Below, in pieces: positions 44,416 through 53,950 of a DNA stretch of 64,000 nt. The position numbers and the translations under genes are program-made. The DNA is from Candidatus Pelagibacter ubique HIMB140 (GTDB taxonomy: Bacteria; Pseudomonadota; Alphaproteobacteria; Pelagibacterales; Pelagibacteraceae). Numbering within the stretch: the first letter of the stretch is position 1; each line of letters opens with the position of its first letter. The DNA lies in NCBI RefSeq assembly GCF_025558165.1, contig NZ_LAMZ01000001.1, positions 310,001 through 374,000 of the forward strand, read 5' to 3'. The notes below the pieces were generated by a model. It was not told the DNA's origin, did not search any database, and saw only the letters and a program-made list of their open reading frames with translations.

Positions 44416-45012
44416 TTAATTAATTTTATCTAAAGTTTCTTTTAACTTGTCTTTAACTTTATTAAGAGGATCTTTCTTAGCAGTTTTTACTTTACTTGGT
44501 TTTGAGCATTTTTGCTCTATTGTCCATTTTGCTACTACTTGATCATTCAATTTATAAATTTTTTCAACTTGCTTCTCGAGTTCAGGGGTATTTTTTTTTG
44601 CTAATAACTTTTTAGTATCTTTTTGTAGTTTAATCCAAGTTGGATCTTTATCTAAACCTTCTTCACTCAGTGCCATTAAGATAATTTCTTTGGTATCCTT
44701 GTTTGTGCTTGCGCCTACTTCATAAATATTATTTTTAATTTTCATTTGGGATCGATTAATAAATACCTCATCATTTTTGACTCCAAAACTTTTACTATCC
44801 CATTTATTTGAAGTGTATTTAACATTAGAATTATTTATTTTTGCAAGAGCGATCATCTTTTTTTCGTTGTTTATATACCAAACAGAAGTTTTAACACTTT
44901 TGTTGCCCCCACCTAATTCCTCTGAATACTTACAATTTAATTTATAAATTTCAGCGTACGAATTTGTTGAGATAAAAAAAATAATAACAAATAACGATTT
45001 TAATAATTTCAT
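44416..45012 (-). CDS. Secreted hypothetical protein
   Basis: A 198-residue protein with a signal peptide ending near residue 20 (TNSYA). The mature part is beta-rich at first, with a cysteine in LNCKYSEEL and another in EQKCSKPSK, and ends in a lysine-rich tail. No family recognised. It is 4 bases from the ytoQ-like gene on the same strand. Confidence 0.65.
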   Translation of the reverse strand: MKLLKSLFVIIFFISTNSYAEIYKLNCKYSEELGGGNKSVKTSVWYINNEKKMIALAKINNSNVKYTSNKWDSKSFGVKNDEVFINRSQMKIKNNIYEVGASTNKDTKEIILMALSEEGLDKDPTWIKLQKDTKKLLAKKNTPELEKQVEKIYKLNDQVVAKWTIEQKCSKPSKVKTAKKDPLNKVKDKLKETLDKIN

Positions 45013-45016
45013 TATT

Positions 45017-45466
45017 TTATTTTAAAGAGCCCTCTAGAACATATTTTAGAATTCTGACAACTTGTTTTTGATCTGAAGCAACTGCTGAAGCTGCAGCATC
45101 TACCTCTTTAAGAGCATGTTGATGGTCGTCACTATGAATAACTATAATTGATTTGTTTAATGCAGATGCATATCCAGCATCAAATGCTGCATTCCATTGT
45201 TTGTATTTTTCACCAAATTTAACAATGATGACATCACAATCTTTGATGGATTTTTTTGTTCTAATTGAATTGATATTAGCCCCTTTTCGATCTTTCCAAA
45301 AATTTTTCTCTTCAGGACCTAAAATTTCAACACCACAATCATCTGAGGATGCGTGATCGGTAACTGGAGATGAAAACTGAATGTCTAAATTTTGTTTTTT
45401 ACATTCATCAATAATTTCATCACGCCAATTTGTGTGAATTTCTCCTGCTAAATATACTTTCAACAT
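45017..45466 (-). CDS. YtoQ-family protein
   Basis: A 149-residue soluble protein that fits the YtoQ family along its whole length: start VYLAGEIHTNWRDEI, middle SSPVTDHASSDDCGVEILG, and end ADAAASAV-like DAAASAVASDQKQVV. The fold is expected to be nucleoside 2-deoxyribosyltransferase-like, which would imply nucleotide or nucleoside chemistry, but the function is not known to me. Confidence 0.85.
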   Translation of the reverse strand: MLKVYLAGEIHTNWRDEIIDECKKQNLDIQFSSPVTDHASSDDCGVEILGPEEKNFWKDRKGANINSIRTKKSIKDCDVIIVKFGEKYKQWNAAFDAGYASALNKSIIVIHSDDHQHALKEVDAAASAVASDQKQVVRILKYVLEGSLK

Positions 45467-45488
45467 ATGCTCTTTATATATATAGTAA

Positions 45489-46511
45489 CTAGTATCCTAA
45501 ATTTCTATCTATTTGATTAGTTAATTCTTTATTATCTGTGAATAATTTTAAATTTTTAAAGAAAATTTTAAGAACCATTTCAATATAATTGCCCTCACTA
45601 TCAGATGAAATATGAGGAGTAATAATTAAATTTGGAGTATCCCAAAGGTTTGATGCTTTTGGAATAGGTTCTTGTGAAAACACATCTAAAATCGCTCCAG
45701 CAATTTCATTGTTTTGAAGTTTAATTCTTAAAGCTTCGTAATCTAAAACAGATTGCCTTCCAATGTTTACAATCCCACAAGTAGATTTTAATTTATCTAA
45801 TCTTGATTTATTAATTAATCCTTTAGTCTCCTCTGTTTCTGGAACTGCTAGATATAAAAAATCAGCATCAGGCAAGACATCATCAATTTTATCAAATGTA
45901 ATAACTTTAGAGCACCCCTCAACATCTTTTCCTTTTCTATTTATACCAATAACGTCTGCTCCAAGTTTGCTGATATGTTTAATCATTGAACCACCTAAAG
46001 AACCAGTTCCAACAACAACTACTTTTCTACCTTCTATTGGTTTTCCAAGTAAAGATACGAACTCTTTATTTTTTTGGTTGGTTACAATTCTAGTCATGTG
46101 ATTTTGGAGCATTAAAATACTCATCAACCCAAACTCACCTGCTTTTTTTGCATGAACTCCACTACTATTTGTTAAAACTAAATCTTCGCTCATCCAATCA
46201 AATGGAGATAAATGATTAACTCCAGCAGAAATCACATGGATCCATTTAAGATTAGGTGCAATTTGTTTTAAATCTTGTGTTGGAAATTGCCAGCCAAGTA
46301 AAATGTCAGCTGATTGCATCGACGAGACAAAATTATCATCATCCCAATCAATTACATATTCAACTTTATCCCTTAACTCAGGATATTGGTCAAAACCCTT
46401 TTCAATTTCTTCCTTGGTTATTGTATTATTTTTCTCACCTTCAGCATCACAAGGCAAAAATCCCTCTTTCCAATGATTGTTTCTAATATGAATTTTAATT
46501 TTTGAACTCAC
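45489..46511 (-). CDS. D-2-hydroxyacid dehydrogenase family protein
   Basis: A 340-residue NAD(P)-dependent 2-hydroxyacid dehydrogenase. The nucleotide motif VVGTGSLGGSM is at about residues 162-172; catalytic residues are in NIGRQSVLD (arginine), QEPIPKASNLW (glutamate) and TPHISSDSEGN (histidine). It probably reduces a 2-keto acid such as glyoxylate, hydroxypyruvate or phenylpyruvate. The hydroxypyruvate isomerase gene 2.2 kb away is a possible functional partner. Confidence 0.87.
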   Translation of the reverse strand: MSSKIKIHIRNNHWKEGFLPCDAEGEKNNTITKEEIEKGFDQYPELRDKVEYVIDWDDDNFVSSMQSADILLGWQFPTQDLKQIAPNLKWIHVISAGVNHLSPFDWMSEDLVLTNSSGVHAKKAGEFGLMSILMLQNHMTRIVTNQKNKEFVSLLGKPIEGRKVVVVGTGSLGGSMIKHISKLGADVIGINRKGKDVEGCSKVITFDKIDDVLPDADFLYLAVPETEETKGLINKSRLDKLKSTCGIVNIGRQSVLDYEALRIKLQNNEIAGAILDVFSQEPIPKASNLWDTPNLIITPHISSDSEGNYIEMVLKIFFKNLKLFTDNKELTNQIDRNLGY

Positions 46512-46518
46512 CTTAAAT

Positions 46519-48144
46519 TTATTTATTAAAGATTTTTAAATTAACACCATAGTCTACTGCCAAGCTGTATTTAGGATCATTTTTGTTATCAACAATTAAC
46601 TGACCAGTTTTGCTTAATAATTTATGACAATCTTGAGAAAGATGTCTAAGTTTAATTTTTTTTCCAAAACTATCATACTTTTGAGCAACATCTTCAATTG
46701 CCTTTAAAGCAGATTGATCAATTACTCTTGATTTTGCAAAATCAATTATCACTACTTTTGGATCTTTAGATGGGTCAAACAATTCTAAAAAACTATTTGC
46801 TGAACTAAAAAACAAAGGCCCTTCTATTTCATAAACTTTTGCCCCTTTATCAGATTTTGAAGGTCTTTCTATTGCTCTAATTCTTGATGCAGTTTTCCAT
46901 GCATAAACTAAGGCTGAAACAATTACCCCAACAATTACAGCTACAGCTAAATCTTCTAATACAGTCACTATGGTAACTAATACTGTAACAAAAGCATCTG
47001 TTCTTGGAACCACCATTAAAAATTTGATTGAACTCCAAGCAAAAGTTCCAATTACAACAATAAACATCACTCCAACTAGTGCAGCAATTGGGATCATTTC
47101 TATGTATTTTGAAGTATACAAAATAAACATCAGCAAAAACAAAGCAGCAGCAATTCCAGCTATACGGGTCCTACCACCAGATCGAACATTGATCATTGAC
47201 TGACCAATCATTGCACATCCACCCATACCACCAAAAAAACCTGTAACAGAATTTGCAAGCCCTTGTGCTAAACATTCTTGACTTGCTCCACCTCTCTTAT
47301 TTGTAATCTCTCCAACTAAATTCAAAGTTAATAAACTCTCAATCAATCCAATGGTTGCGAGTATAAATGCATAAGGAAAAATTATTTTTAGAGTTTCAAA
47401 ATTGTAGGGAATACTTGGGATAGAAAACTCTGGCAAACCTCCTTTAACACTCGCTAAATCACCAACACTTGGAATATCTATGTTAAGAGCAGTTACTAAA
47501 ATAGTTGTAAATAAAATTGCAGCCAATGTGGATGGAACAATTTTTGTAAGTTTTGGTAAAAACCAAATTATGAACATCGTTAATAAAACAAATACAATAG
47601 AGTAAATTAAAACATCTCCTGAAATCCAAACCATATTTCCAGTTTCATCAGCAATCTTAAACTGACTTAACTGTGAAATTCCTATGACGATTGCAAGACC
47701 ATTAACAAAGCCAAGCATGACAGACTCGGGAACCATTCTAATAAATTTTCCAAGTTTCAATGCTCCAGCTATTAATTGTAGAACACCCATTAAAACCACT
47801 GTTGCAAATAAGTATTCAGCTCCATGATCCATCACCAATGAAACCATTACAACTGCAAGGGCACCAGTTGCACCAGAGATCATACCAGGTCTACCTCCAA
47901 ATACAGCTGTGATTAATCCAACAATAAATGCTGCATACAAACCAGATAATGGTGCAACACCTGCAACAAAAGCAAAGGCAATAGCCTCAGGAACTAAAGC
48001 TAAAGCAACTGTTAAACCGGATAAAATTTCAACTTTAAATAAAGAAAAACTCAACCCTTTATTGAGATTATTACTTGGCAAATTAAAATTAAGAGAATTT
48101 GCAAGATGCAACATTGCTTTTTGTGGTGAGATATTTTTTTTCAT
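46519..48144 (-). CDS. SulP-family anion permease with STAS domain
   Basis: A 541-residue transporter with about 10-12 membrane segments and a C-terminal STAS domain from about 430. Family motifs are VALVPEAIAFAFVAGV near residue 40, GGMGGCAMIGQSMINVRSGGRTRIAGI near 290, and the STAS nucleotide-like loop IIDFAKSRVIDQSAL. SulP proteins move sulfate, bicarbonate or dicarboxylates. Location away from the sulfonate block gives no guidance; bicarbonate uptake is as plausible as sulfate. Confidence 0.9.
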   Translation of the reverse strand: MKKNISPQKAMLHLANSLNFNLPSNNLNKGLSFSLFKVEILSGLTVALALVPEAIAFAFVAGVAPLSGLYAAFIVGLITAVFGGRPGMISGATGALAVVMVSLVMDHGAEYLFATVVLMGVLQLIAGALKLGKFIRMVPESVMLGFVNGLAIVIGISQLSQFKIADETGNMVWISGDVLIYSIVFVLLTMFIIWFLPKLTKIVPSTLAAILFTTILVTALNIDIPSVGDLASVKGGLPEFSIPSIPYNFETLKIIFPYAFILATIGLIESLLTLNLVGEITNKRGGASQECLAQGLANSVTGFFGGMGGCAMIGQSMINVRSGGRTRIAGIAAALFLLMFILYTSKYIEMIPIAALVGVMFIVVIGTFAWSSIKFLMVVPRTDAFVTVLVTIVTVLEDLAVAVIVGVIVSALVYAWKTASRIRAIERPSKSDKGAKVYEIEGPLFFSSANSFLELFDPSKDPKVVIIDFAKSRVIDQSALKAIEDVAQKYDSFGKKIKLRHLSQDCHKLLSKTGQLIVDNKNDPKYSLAVDYGVNLKIFNK

Positions 48145-48212
48145 AAACTTGAGATTTACTTTATCTTTAATTACATTTAATAAAAAATACTTTATTATAA
48201 AAAAATTAAATT

Positions 48213-48698
48213 ATGCCTTCATTTGATGTCATCAGTAAAATTAATTATCAAGAATTTGATAATGCTTTAGCAAATTGCTTAAGAGAAATTAGCAATCGAT
48301 ACGATTTTAAAGGACTACACATTACTATAGAGCGAAAAGATAAATCAGTTACCACTAACGCTCCTGATGAATTAAAATTAAAGCAAGTTAATGAATTATT
48401 ACAAACTCATTTGGTAAGAAGAAAAGTAGATCCAAGAGTTTTAGAAGTAAAAAGTTCAGAGGGTGCTTCAGGTGGTGCTATAAGACAAGTAAGTGAACTT
48501 AAAGAAGGTATTAGCCAAGAAAATGCAAAAAAAGTTATAGCCGATATTAAAAAACTTAAACTTAAAATTCAGGTTAAAATTCAAGGTGATGAATTAAGAG
48601 TTGATGGTAAAAAAAGAGATGATCTTCAAGAAGCTATAGCAGCAATTAAAGCTATTGATATTGGGCTTCCTATAGATTTCGTAAATTTCAGAGATTAA
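48213..48698 (+). CDS. YajQ-family nucleotide-binding protein
   Basis: A 161-residue protein matching the YajQ family from MPSFDVISKI at the start to the C-terminal GKKRDDLQEAIA segment. The family has two RNA-recognition-like folds and binds nucleotides; some members bind cyclic di-GMP and act as regulators. It is divergent from the SulP gene across 68 bases, and its stop overlaps the convergent isomerase gene. Confidence 0.93.
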   Translation: MPSFDVISKINYQEFDNALANCLREISNRYDFKGLHITIERKDKSVTTNAPDELKLKQVNELLQTHLVRRKVDPRVLEVKSSEGASGGAIRQVSELKEGISQENAKKVIADIKKLKLKIQVKIQGDELRVDGKKRDDLQEAIAAIKAIDIGLPIDFVNFRD

Positions 48699-49480
48699 AG
48701 ATCAATAGTAAAAGCTTTCTCAAATCTTTCTAAAGCTAATTCTGGATTGTTAGAGGCAAAAGATTCCAAACCAACTGGTCCTCTATAATTCATATCATAA
48801 AGTGATTTTGCAATTAATTTATAATTCATCTCACCAGTTTCTGGCTCACACCTTCCTGGATTATCTGCAACTTGAACTTCACCAATGTAATCTAGACATT
48901 TCTTACACCACCTGATCACATCTCCTTCACCTATTTGTGTGTGATATAAATCAAGATTTATTTTCAATTGAGGCCTATTTATTTTTGATACTAATTCATA
49001 AACATCAGCGGTAGAATTAAATGGACAACCTGGGTGATCTAAAAGGTTTAAATTTTCTAGAGTAAAAACAACACCTTCTTTTTCTGCAATGTCACAAACT
49101 CTATTTAAAGTATCATTAGCTTTAATCCACATTTCCTTAGATGGATTATTATTTTGCTTTATTGGAATTCCTCCTTCGCCTAGTCCCGTACCATGTAAAT
49201 TTAATCTAGATACATTTAATCTTTTTCCAACAACAATTGTTTCTTTTATAGATTTAATTAATTCATCAGCACCCTTTTCATCAGCTAAGGATCCAACTAA
49301 ATATCCATTCATAATGGTATAGTTGGCTTTTATTTTTTCTAATTGATCAACATCATGATCAATCCAATTCCAAATACCTACGCCAAACCCCATTTCAGTT
49401 AAACGACTTACTCTCCAATCAAAAGGCTTATCGGTCCATAACATTTCTGCACATGCAGCAAGAGGAAATTTGTAGATCAT
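48695..49480 (-). CDS. hyi: Hydroxypyruvate isomerase-like TIM-barrel protein
   Basis: A 261-residue xylose-isomerase-like barrel. Metal and catalytic residues sit in FTLENLNLLDHPG, INLDLYHTQIGEGD, VADNPGRCEPETGEMNY and PVGLESF, an arrangement typical of hydroxypyruvate isomerase (Hyi), which interconverts hydroxypyruvate and tartronate semialdehyde. Related sugar epimerases remain possible. The gene stands alone between yajQ and the helicase gene. Confidence 0.82.
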   Translation of the reverse strand: MIYKFPLAACAEMLWTDKPFDWRVSRLTEMGFGVGIWNWIDHDVDQLEKIKANYTIMNGYLVGSLADEKGADELIKSIKETIVVGKRLNVSRLNLHGTGLGEGGIPIKQNNNPSKEMWIKANDTLNRVCDIAEKEGVVFTLENLNLLDHPGCPFNSTADVYELVSKINRPQLKINLDLYHTQIGEGDVIRWCKKCLDYIGEVQVADNPGRCEPETGEMNYKLIAKSLYDMNYRGPVGLESFASNNPELALERFEKAFTIDL

Positions 49481-49602
49481 ATTTTTAATTTATCATTAAT
49501 ACCTGAAAGATATTTAAGCAATTAAAGAATTACTTGTATATAAGTCTAAAAGATATATGCATTGTTTTTAAGTACTAATATATATTTATCTTTCCCAACA
49601 TA

Positions 49603-51063
49603 ATGAACTTCTCTGATCTAAATATTGAAAATAAATTAAAAAGATCAATTGAATTAGCTGAATTTAAAACTCCAACGCCTATTCAAAGTCAATCAATACC
49701 AATTAGTTTAGAAGGAAAAGATGTTTTAGGAACTGCTCAAACAGGTACGGGTAAAACATTAGCATTTACAATTCCAATGCTGAATAAGCTTTTAAAAGAT
49801 AAGCAAGCAATGGCGTTAATAATTTGTCCAACAAGAGAACTTGCAACACAGGTGATGGAAACTGTTCTAAAACTAAATATTAGAGAGATCGGAATTGGTA
49901 ATGCTCTTTTAATTGGTGGTGAGAGTATGCAAAAACAACTCAGACAGCTAAAAAAGGGAGCAAGAATTATAGTTGGAACCCCTGGAAGAATTAACGATCA
50001 CATAGAACGAAAAAGTTTGAACTTATCTAGAGTTAATTACTTGGTTCTTGATGAAACAGATCGAATGTTGGATATGGGATTTACTCCTCAAATAGAAATA
50101 ATTTTAAAATTTATTCCAAAAGATCATCAAACATTATTGTTTTCTGCAACTTTACCTGAAAACATTTTAAAAATTTCTCAAAAGTATCTTAATAATCCCG
50201 AAAGAGTATCTGTAGGATCTTTATCAACTCCAATTGAAAAAATTAAACAAGAAACTTTTGAAATCACAGCTGACAAAAAATATCATGAATTGATTAATCA
50301 ATTAGTTGAAAGAAGTGGATCTATTTTAGTTTTTGTTAAAACTAAACATGGTGCTGATAAAATTGTAAAAAGATTAAAATATGACGGCCATAAAGCTGAT
50401 GCCATTCATGGAAATCTTAGACAAAGTAAAAGAGATAGAGTTATTAGAGGATTTAGAAATGGTAATAGCAGGATTTTAATTGCAACAGATGTTGCAGCAA
50501 GAGGATTAGATATTCCAGTTATAAAACACGTTATCAATTACGATCTTCCACAAGTTCCGGAAGATTATATTCACCGAATAGGTAGAACAGGCAGAGCTGG
50601 AAAAGATGGTTCAGCTTTAACTTTTTTAACTAATAGTGATCGAAATATGTGGAGATCTATACAAAAGTTAATAGATCCAAATTTTAAAACTTTTCAAGAA
50701 ATTGAAAAAAATAGATCTAAAAAAAATAAAAAAGATAAGAAATCATTTAATAAAAAGAAAAAATTCAGAGATAAAACAAATTCTAAATTTAAGAAAAATA
50801 AAAGATTTAACAAAAAAGAAAATAACCAAAGATCAAAATTTAAAGATAAAAAGAAATCTTTTAAAAAAGATCATAAAAAATCTAAATTTAAGAACAAAGA
50901 AACAACAGCTGGATATACAAATAATCCTAAATATTTTAGTAAAAAACAAGATAATCCAATGGAAAATGAAAACTTTAAACAAAAATCTTTTAAGAAAAGA
51001 AATAAATTTAAAAATCGTAAGAGACCAAAAAATTTTTCATTCAAAAAGCACAAACGTAAATAA
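49603..51063 (+). CDS. DEAD-box-family RNA helicase with DETD motif and long basic tail
   Basis: ATP-dependent RNA helicase of 486 residues. Motifs: AQTGTGKT at 45-52, PTRELA near 76, TPGR near 126, motif II DETD at 150-153 (threonine in place of the usual alanine), SAT at 181-183, and VAARGLDI and HRIGRTGRAG in the second RecA-like domain. Residues 370-486 form an extremely lysine-rich, disordered tail for RNA binding. Bacterial relatives (RhlE, CsdA type) act in ribosome assembly and cold adaptation. The 122-base upstream gap is shared with the divergent hyi gene. Confidence 0.93.
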   Translation: MNFSDLNIENKLKRSIELAEFKTPTPIQSQSIPISLEGKDVLGTAQTGTGKTLAFTIPMLNKLLKDKQAMALIICPTRELATQVMETVLKLNIREIGIGNALLIGGESMQKQLRQLKKGARIIVGTPGRINDHIERKSLNLSRVNYLVLDETDRMLDMGFTPQIEIILKFIPKDHQTLLFSATLPENILKISQKYLNNPERVSVGSLSTPIEKIKQETFEITADKKYHELINQLVERSGSILVFVKTKHGADKIVKRLKYDGHKADAIHGNLRQSKRDRVIRGFRNGNSRILIATDVAARGLDIPVIKHVINYDLPQVPEDYIHRIGRTGRAGKDGSALTFLTNSDRNMWRSIQKLIDPNFKTFQEIEKNRSKKNKKDKKSFNKKKKFRDKTNSKFKKNKRFNKKENNQRSKFKDKKKSFKKDHKKSKFKNKETTAGYTNNPKYFSKKQDNPMENENFKQKSFKKRNKFKNRKRPKNFSFKKHKRK

Positions 51064-51065
51064 AA

Positions 51066-51401
51066 TTAAAATAAATTAATTAAATATTTGTGTAAAAAAT
51101 ATCCTATTATAAGCAAAGATATTCCTATTAAATAAATTAACCAAAAATTCATTCCTAATGGTTTTGCAAAAAAGAATGGTAGAAAAAACAAGTAACTAAC
51201 TGGAACTGCAATTAAAATACTTTTGGTAAATGTTACTGTTTTTTCAACATCTTGATGCTCATAATAAGAAAATATAATTGCAATCAAGGATGCAATTGGC
51301 AGAGCAATGATAAACCCAGATAATTTTGGGTATTGTCCGGATAACCAACTAGCAAAAGAAATTATTATTCCTGCAATTAAAACTTTTACAAAGAAAAACA
51401 T
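51066..51401 (-). CDS. Small four-TM membrane protein (GlpM/DUF3147-like)
   Basis: A 111-residue protein with four membrane segments covering most of its length. The pattern LIAGIIISFASWLSGQYP followed by SGFIIALPIASLIAI resembles the GlpM/DUF3147 group of small membrane proteins of unknown function. It ends 2 bases after the convergent helicase stop and starts 10 bases after the SRAP gene. Confidence 0.65.
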   Translation of the reverse strand: MFFFVKVLIAGIIISFASWLSGQYPKLSGFIIALPIASLIAIIFSYYEHQDVEKTVTFTKSILIAVPVSYLFFLPFFFAKPLGMNFWLIYLIGISLLIIGYFLHKYLINLF

Positions 51402-51411
51402 GTTTTTATTA

Positions 51412-52032
51412 TTAAACTTTTTGAATTAAAGATGCAGTATTATTCGTAGGTTTATTTACATCTTTGGATACTTCATGAAAAATAAGATTGGGTGATTTAC
51501 GTTCATTTAGAAACGCTGATCCTTGTAATTCTAAATTAAGATATCTATTAACATCTGCTTGATAAAGAATAACTGGTTGTCGGTGATGAATTTCCTTAAT
51601 ATTTTCTTTTGCTTCTTCTGTAATTAAACAAAACTGATCATCTTCAAATATTCCAGCAAAATAGATTGTATTGGTGTCTTCACGAGTAAAGTAATGAGGA
51701 GTTTTTTCTTTCTCTTCCCTCTTCCATTCATAAAATCCATCCGCAACCGCAACACATCGATTATTTTTAATCAATTTTTTAAATGAAACCTTTTCATCTA
51801 TGGTCTCAAGTCTTGCATTAATCAGAGCTTTAAAATCTTTGTCTTTTGCCCAGCTTGGAACCAAACCCCATTTCAAAGCTTCTAAGGTATTTCCATTTTT
51901 ATATTTTTTTATAACTGGAAGTTTTTGATAAGGATGAGCATTATAGTTTTCATTATCCTCAACTTGAATTGCAGATTTAACTAGACTACTAGTTTTAGTA
52001 ACTGGATTTTTAACAACGTATCTTCCACACAT
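51412..52032 (-). CDS. SOS response-associated peptidase family (HMCES/YedK) protein
   Basis: A 206-residue SRAP-domain protein that crosslinks through its N-terminal cysteine to abasic sites in single-stranded DNA. The required Cys2 follows the start (MCGRYVV); other conserved segments are GLVPSWAKD, NARLETI, AVADGFYEW (with the catalytic glutamate) and HHRQPVIL (histidine). It is directly after the TPR gene (one base gap). Confidence 0.93.
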   Translation of the reverse strand: MCGRYVVKNPVTKTSSLVKSAIQVEDNENYNAHPYQKLPVIKKYKNGNTLEALKWGLVPSWAKDKDFKALINARLETIDEKVSFKKLIKNNRCVAVADGFYEWKREEKEKTPHYFTREDTNTIYFAGIFEDDQFCLITEEAKENIKEIHHRQPVILYQADVNRYLNLELQGSAFLNERKSPNLIFHEVSKDVNKPTNNTASLIQKV

Positions 52033-52033
52033 T

Positions 52034-52588
52034 TTAAATTGTTTGTTCTTTCATCAAATCTTCAATTTGTTTTATCATGATTTCTGGAGATCGCATGGAC
52101 GGATAAATCTCTTGAGCTTGTTTGTAGCTTCTAATTGCTTTTTCAAAATTTTTTAACTGAATGTTTACTAAACCCTGCCCTGCTAAGGCACCAAAATGTC
52201 TTGGTTCTAATTCTAAAACTTTATCAATATCATCTTGTGATTTTTGATATTCTCCTAACATATAAAGAACAGTTGCTCTCTTATTCCAAGCTTCAGCCCA
52301 ATTCTCATCAAGGTTTATTACTTCTGTAAATATTTCCCTTGCTTTTTTTGGCTGTTGGTTTCTAACAAACATTGAACCTTCCTCTAAACGAGCAGTCAGC
52401 TTTTCATCAGTTGGATGAGTGCTCCATAAAGACCAAATTTCCTGTTCAACAATAGATGCTACTTTTGCTTTATTAACTTTGAGCTCATTAAATAATTGAT
52501 TTAGCCTTATGTCTCGATCATTTGCAAAAGATTGCAATTGTGAAAGTATTAAAATTAAAATTACTATAAATGACTTTTTCATAATCAA
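52034..52588 (-). CDS. Exported TPR-repeat protein
   Basis: A 184-residue protein with a signal peptide (about residues 1-23) and at least three tetratricopeptide repeats between about 75 and 180 (for example EAWNKRATVLYMLGEYQKS and GALAGQGLVNIQLKNFEKA). Periplasmic TPR proteins usually serve as binding scaffolds. Role unknown. Confidence 0.8.
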   Translation of the reverse strand: MIMKKSFIVILILILSQLQSFANDRDIRLNQLFNELKVNKAKVASIVEQEIWSLWSTHPTDEKLTARLEEGSMFVRNQQPKKAREIFTEVINLDENWAEAWNKRATVLYMLGEYQKSQDDIDKVLELEPRHFGALAGQGLVNIQLKNFEKAIRSYKQAQEIYPSMRSPEIMIKQIEDLMKEQTI

Positions 52589-52689
52589 ATATTAACAAAT
52601 ATGAATAATAGAGTCTTTATTCTTAAAACAATTTGATCATATTTTTACAACTTCAAAATGAATTTATAAATTTATTAAGATGAAAATTC

Positions 52690-52947
52690 TTAAGGTTTGT
52701 AACAATTTGTTGTTTCTTTTTTTATATTATAAATACAAGTAATTAACTTAGGTTCAAATTGCATTTTTGACGAACCATTATTTTTAAGATTATACAATAT
52801 TTTTTGATCATTTATTAAAATTGTACTCTCTAAATTATATCCATTTGATAGATAATGATTTACTGTTCTAAGATTTCCAAGAGAGTCGGCAATAGCTGAA
52901 GAAAAAATAAAATTTAAACAAAACAATGTAATTAGTACTTTTTTCAT
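52690..52947 (-). CDS. Short secreted hypothetical protein
   Basis: An 85-residue protein with a signal peptide ending near residue 21 (SSAIA). The mature 64 residues have two cysteines near the end (LITCIYNIKK and TNCYKP) that could form a disulfide. No family recognised. Flanked by gaps of about 100 bases on each side. Confidence 0.6.
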   Translation of the reverse strand: MKKVLITLFCLNFIFSSAIADSLGNLRTVNHYLSNGYNLESTILINDQKILYNLKNNGSSKMQFEPKLITCIYNIKKETTNCYKP

Positions 52948-52976
52948 GAAACGATTATTTCACTTTAAATTATTAT

Positions 52977-53081
52977 ATGGAAAAAAAAATATTTATTTAT
53001 CAAAAAATCTCTTTATTGCTTAATAGATTTAAATATTTTGTTTATTTTTTAGTAATTATTAGGACTACAGAAGATCAATGA
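52977..53081 (+). CDS. Possible 34-codon upstream ORF
   Basis: An ATG at 52977 opens a frame ending in TGA at 53081 whose stop overlaps the ATG of the next gene (ATGA). The product is basic with a short hydrophobic stretch (FVYFLVII). The overlap suggests translational coupling or an upstream leader peptide, but in such AT-rich DNA a chance frame is possible. No ribosome-binding site is evident. Confidence 0.3.
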   Translation: MEKKIFIYQKISLLLNRFKYFVYFLVIIRTTEDQ

Positions 53082-53473
53082 ATTTTTTAAAAAATTTGAT
53101 TAAAGGTGACTACGGACTTGGCAAAACATTCTGGGTTTATGGAACTCTATACCAGTTAATATTTAGCTTAATAATTTTTATAACATTTTTTTTTGCTTTA
53201 GATTCAATTGACAAGTCTCTTATAAATTATAGTCAAAATCCTGAGTTAATTATTAAACAAATTTTTTCAAATATTAGTAATTTTTATGCAACAATAATCG
53301 TAATAGAGTTAGCAATACTATTGATTTATACATTGATAATTACTATTGCGATGTGGAGAAGTGCAAGTAATAATGAAAATTGGTTTTGGCCAAGAGTTGT
53401 AAAAGTTTCTATAGCTCTTTCTATAGTCTATTATTTATACAAATTGATAATATTGTTAGAATTATTTGGTTAA
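53078..53473 (+). CDS. Three-TM hypothetical membrane protein
   Basis: A 131-residue protein beginning with an amphipathic KNLIKGDYGLGKTFWVYG segment, with membrane segments at about 20-42, 68-92 and 107-127. The GDYGLGKTFW start looks like a conserved family entry (small inner-membrane proteins) but I cannot name it. Convergent with the following secreted-protein gene. Confidence 0.65.
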   Translation: MNFLKNLIKGDYGLGKTFWVYGTLYQLIFSLIIFITFFFALDSIDKSLINYSQNPELIIKQIFSNISNFYATIIVIELAILLIYTLIITIAMWRSASNNENWFWPRVVKVSIALSIVYYLYKLIILLELFG

Positions 53474-53479
53474 AAACCA

Positions 53480-53941
53480 TCAAGTGTTTTGATTTTTATT
53501 CTTACAGTTATAAAATAAGATTTCTTTTTCCTTCTCTTTTTCTTTTTGATTAATATTTGTTGTTATCTCATGAATAAGCTCTCCTGTTTTAAAAGTTAAA
53601 ACAGCTGATTCTGAATAATTTTTATTTCTATCAAGAGCTTGAATTAAAACGACATCTTTATTAGAAATTTTTACGTCTAATTCAATTTTATCAATAAAAT
53701 TAGATAAATTTTTGATGTTTAATACATTTGGTGATTTAGACTCTATTATTAATTTTTTAATATCATCTCTCTTAATTTGATCTTTTGTAAACGTTTCAAA
53801 GTTATGATCTGGATTTTTTAAAATCACTTTTTCAAATGCACATGTAAGATTTAAATTTTTATCTATTGTGATGTTTGTGTTCTGTGCTTTGGCAAAACTA
53901 TAAGATATTAAAAAAATAAATAATGCTAAATATAATTTCAT
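53480..53941 (-). CDS. Secreted hypothetical protein next to pilin gene
   Basis: A 153-residue protein with a signal peptide ending near residue 19 (SFAKA). The mature part contains two cysteines (LTCAFEKV near 34 and FYNCKNKN near the end) and is otherwise beta-rich. It starts 9 bases after the pilin-like gene and may be cotranscribed with it. No family recognised. Confidence 0.6.
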   Translation of the reverse strand: MKLYLALFIFLISYSFAKAQNTNITIDKNLNLTCAFEKVILKNPDHNFETFTKDQIKRDDIKKLIIESKSPNVLNIKNLSNFIDKIELDVKISNKDVVLIQALDRNKNYSESAVLTFKTGELIHEITTNINQKEKEKEKEILFYNCKNKNQNT

Positions 53942-53950
53942 TAAAATATA

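Noticed and set aside
50702..51079. 125-codon frame in the tail of the helicase gene
   Set aside because: It is the +1 frame of the lysine-rich repeat tail, a low-complexity artefact.
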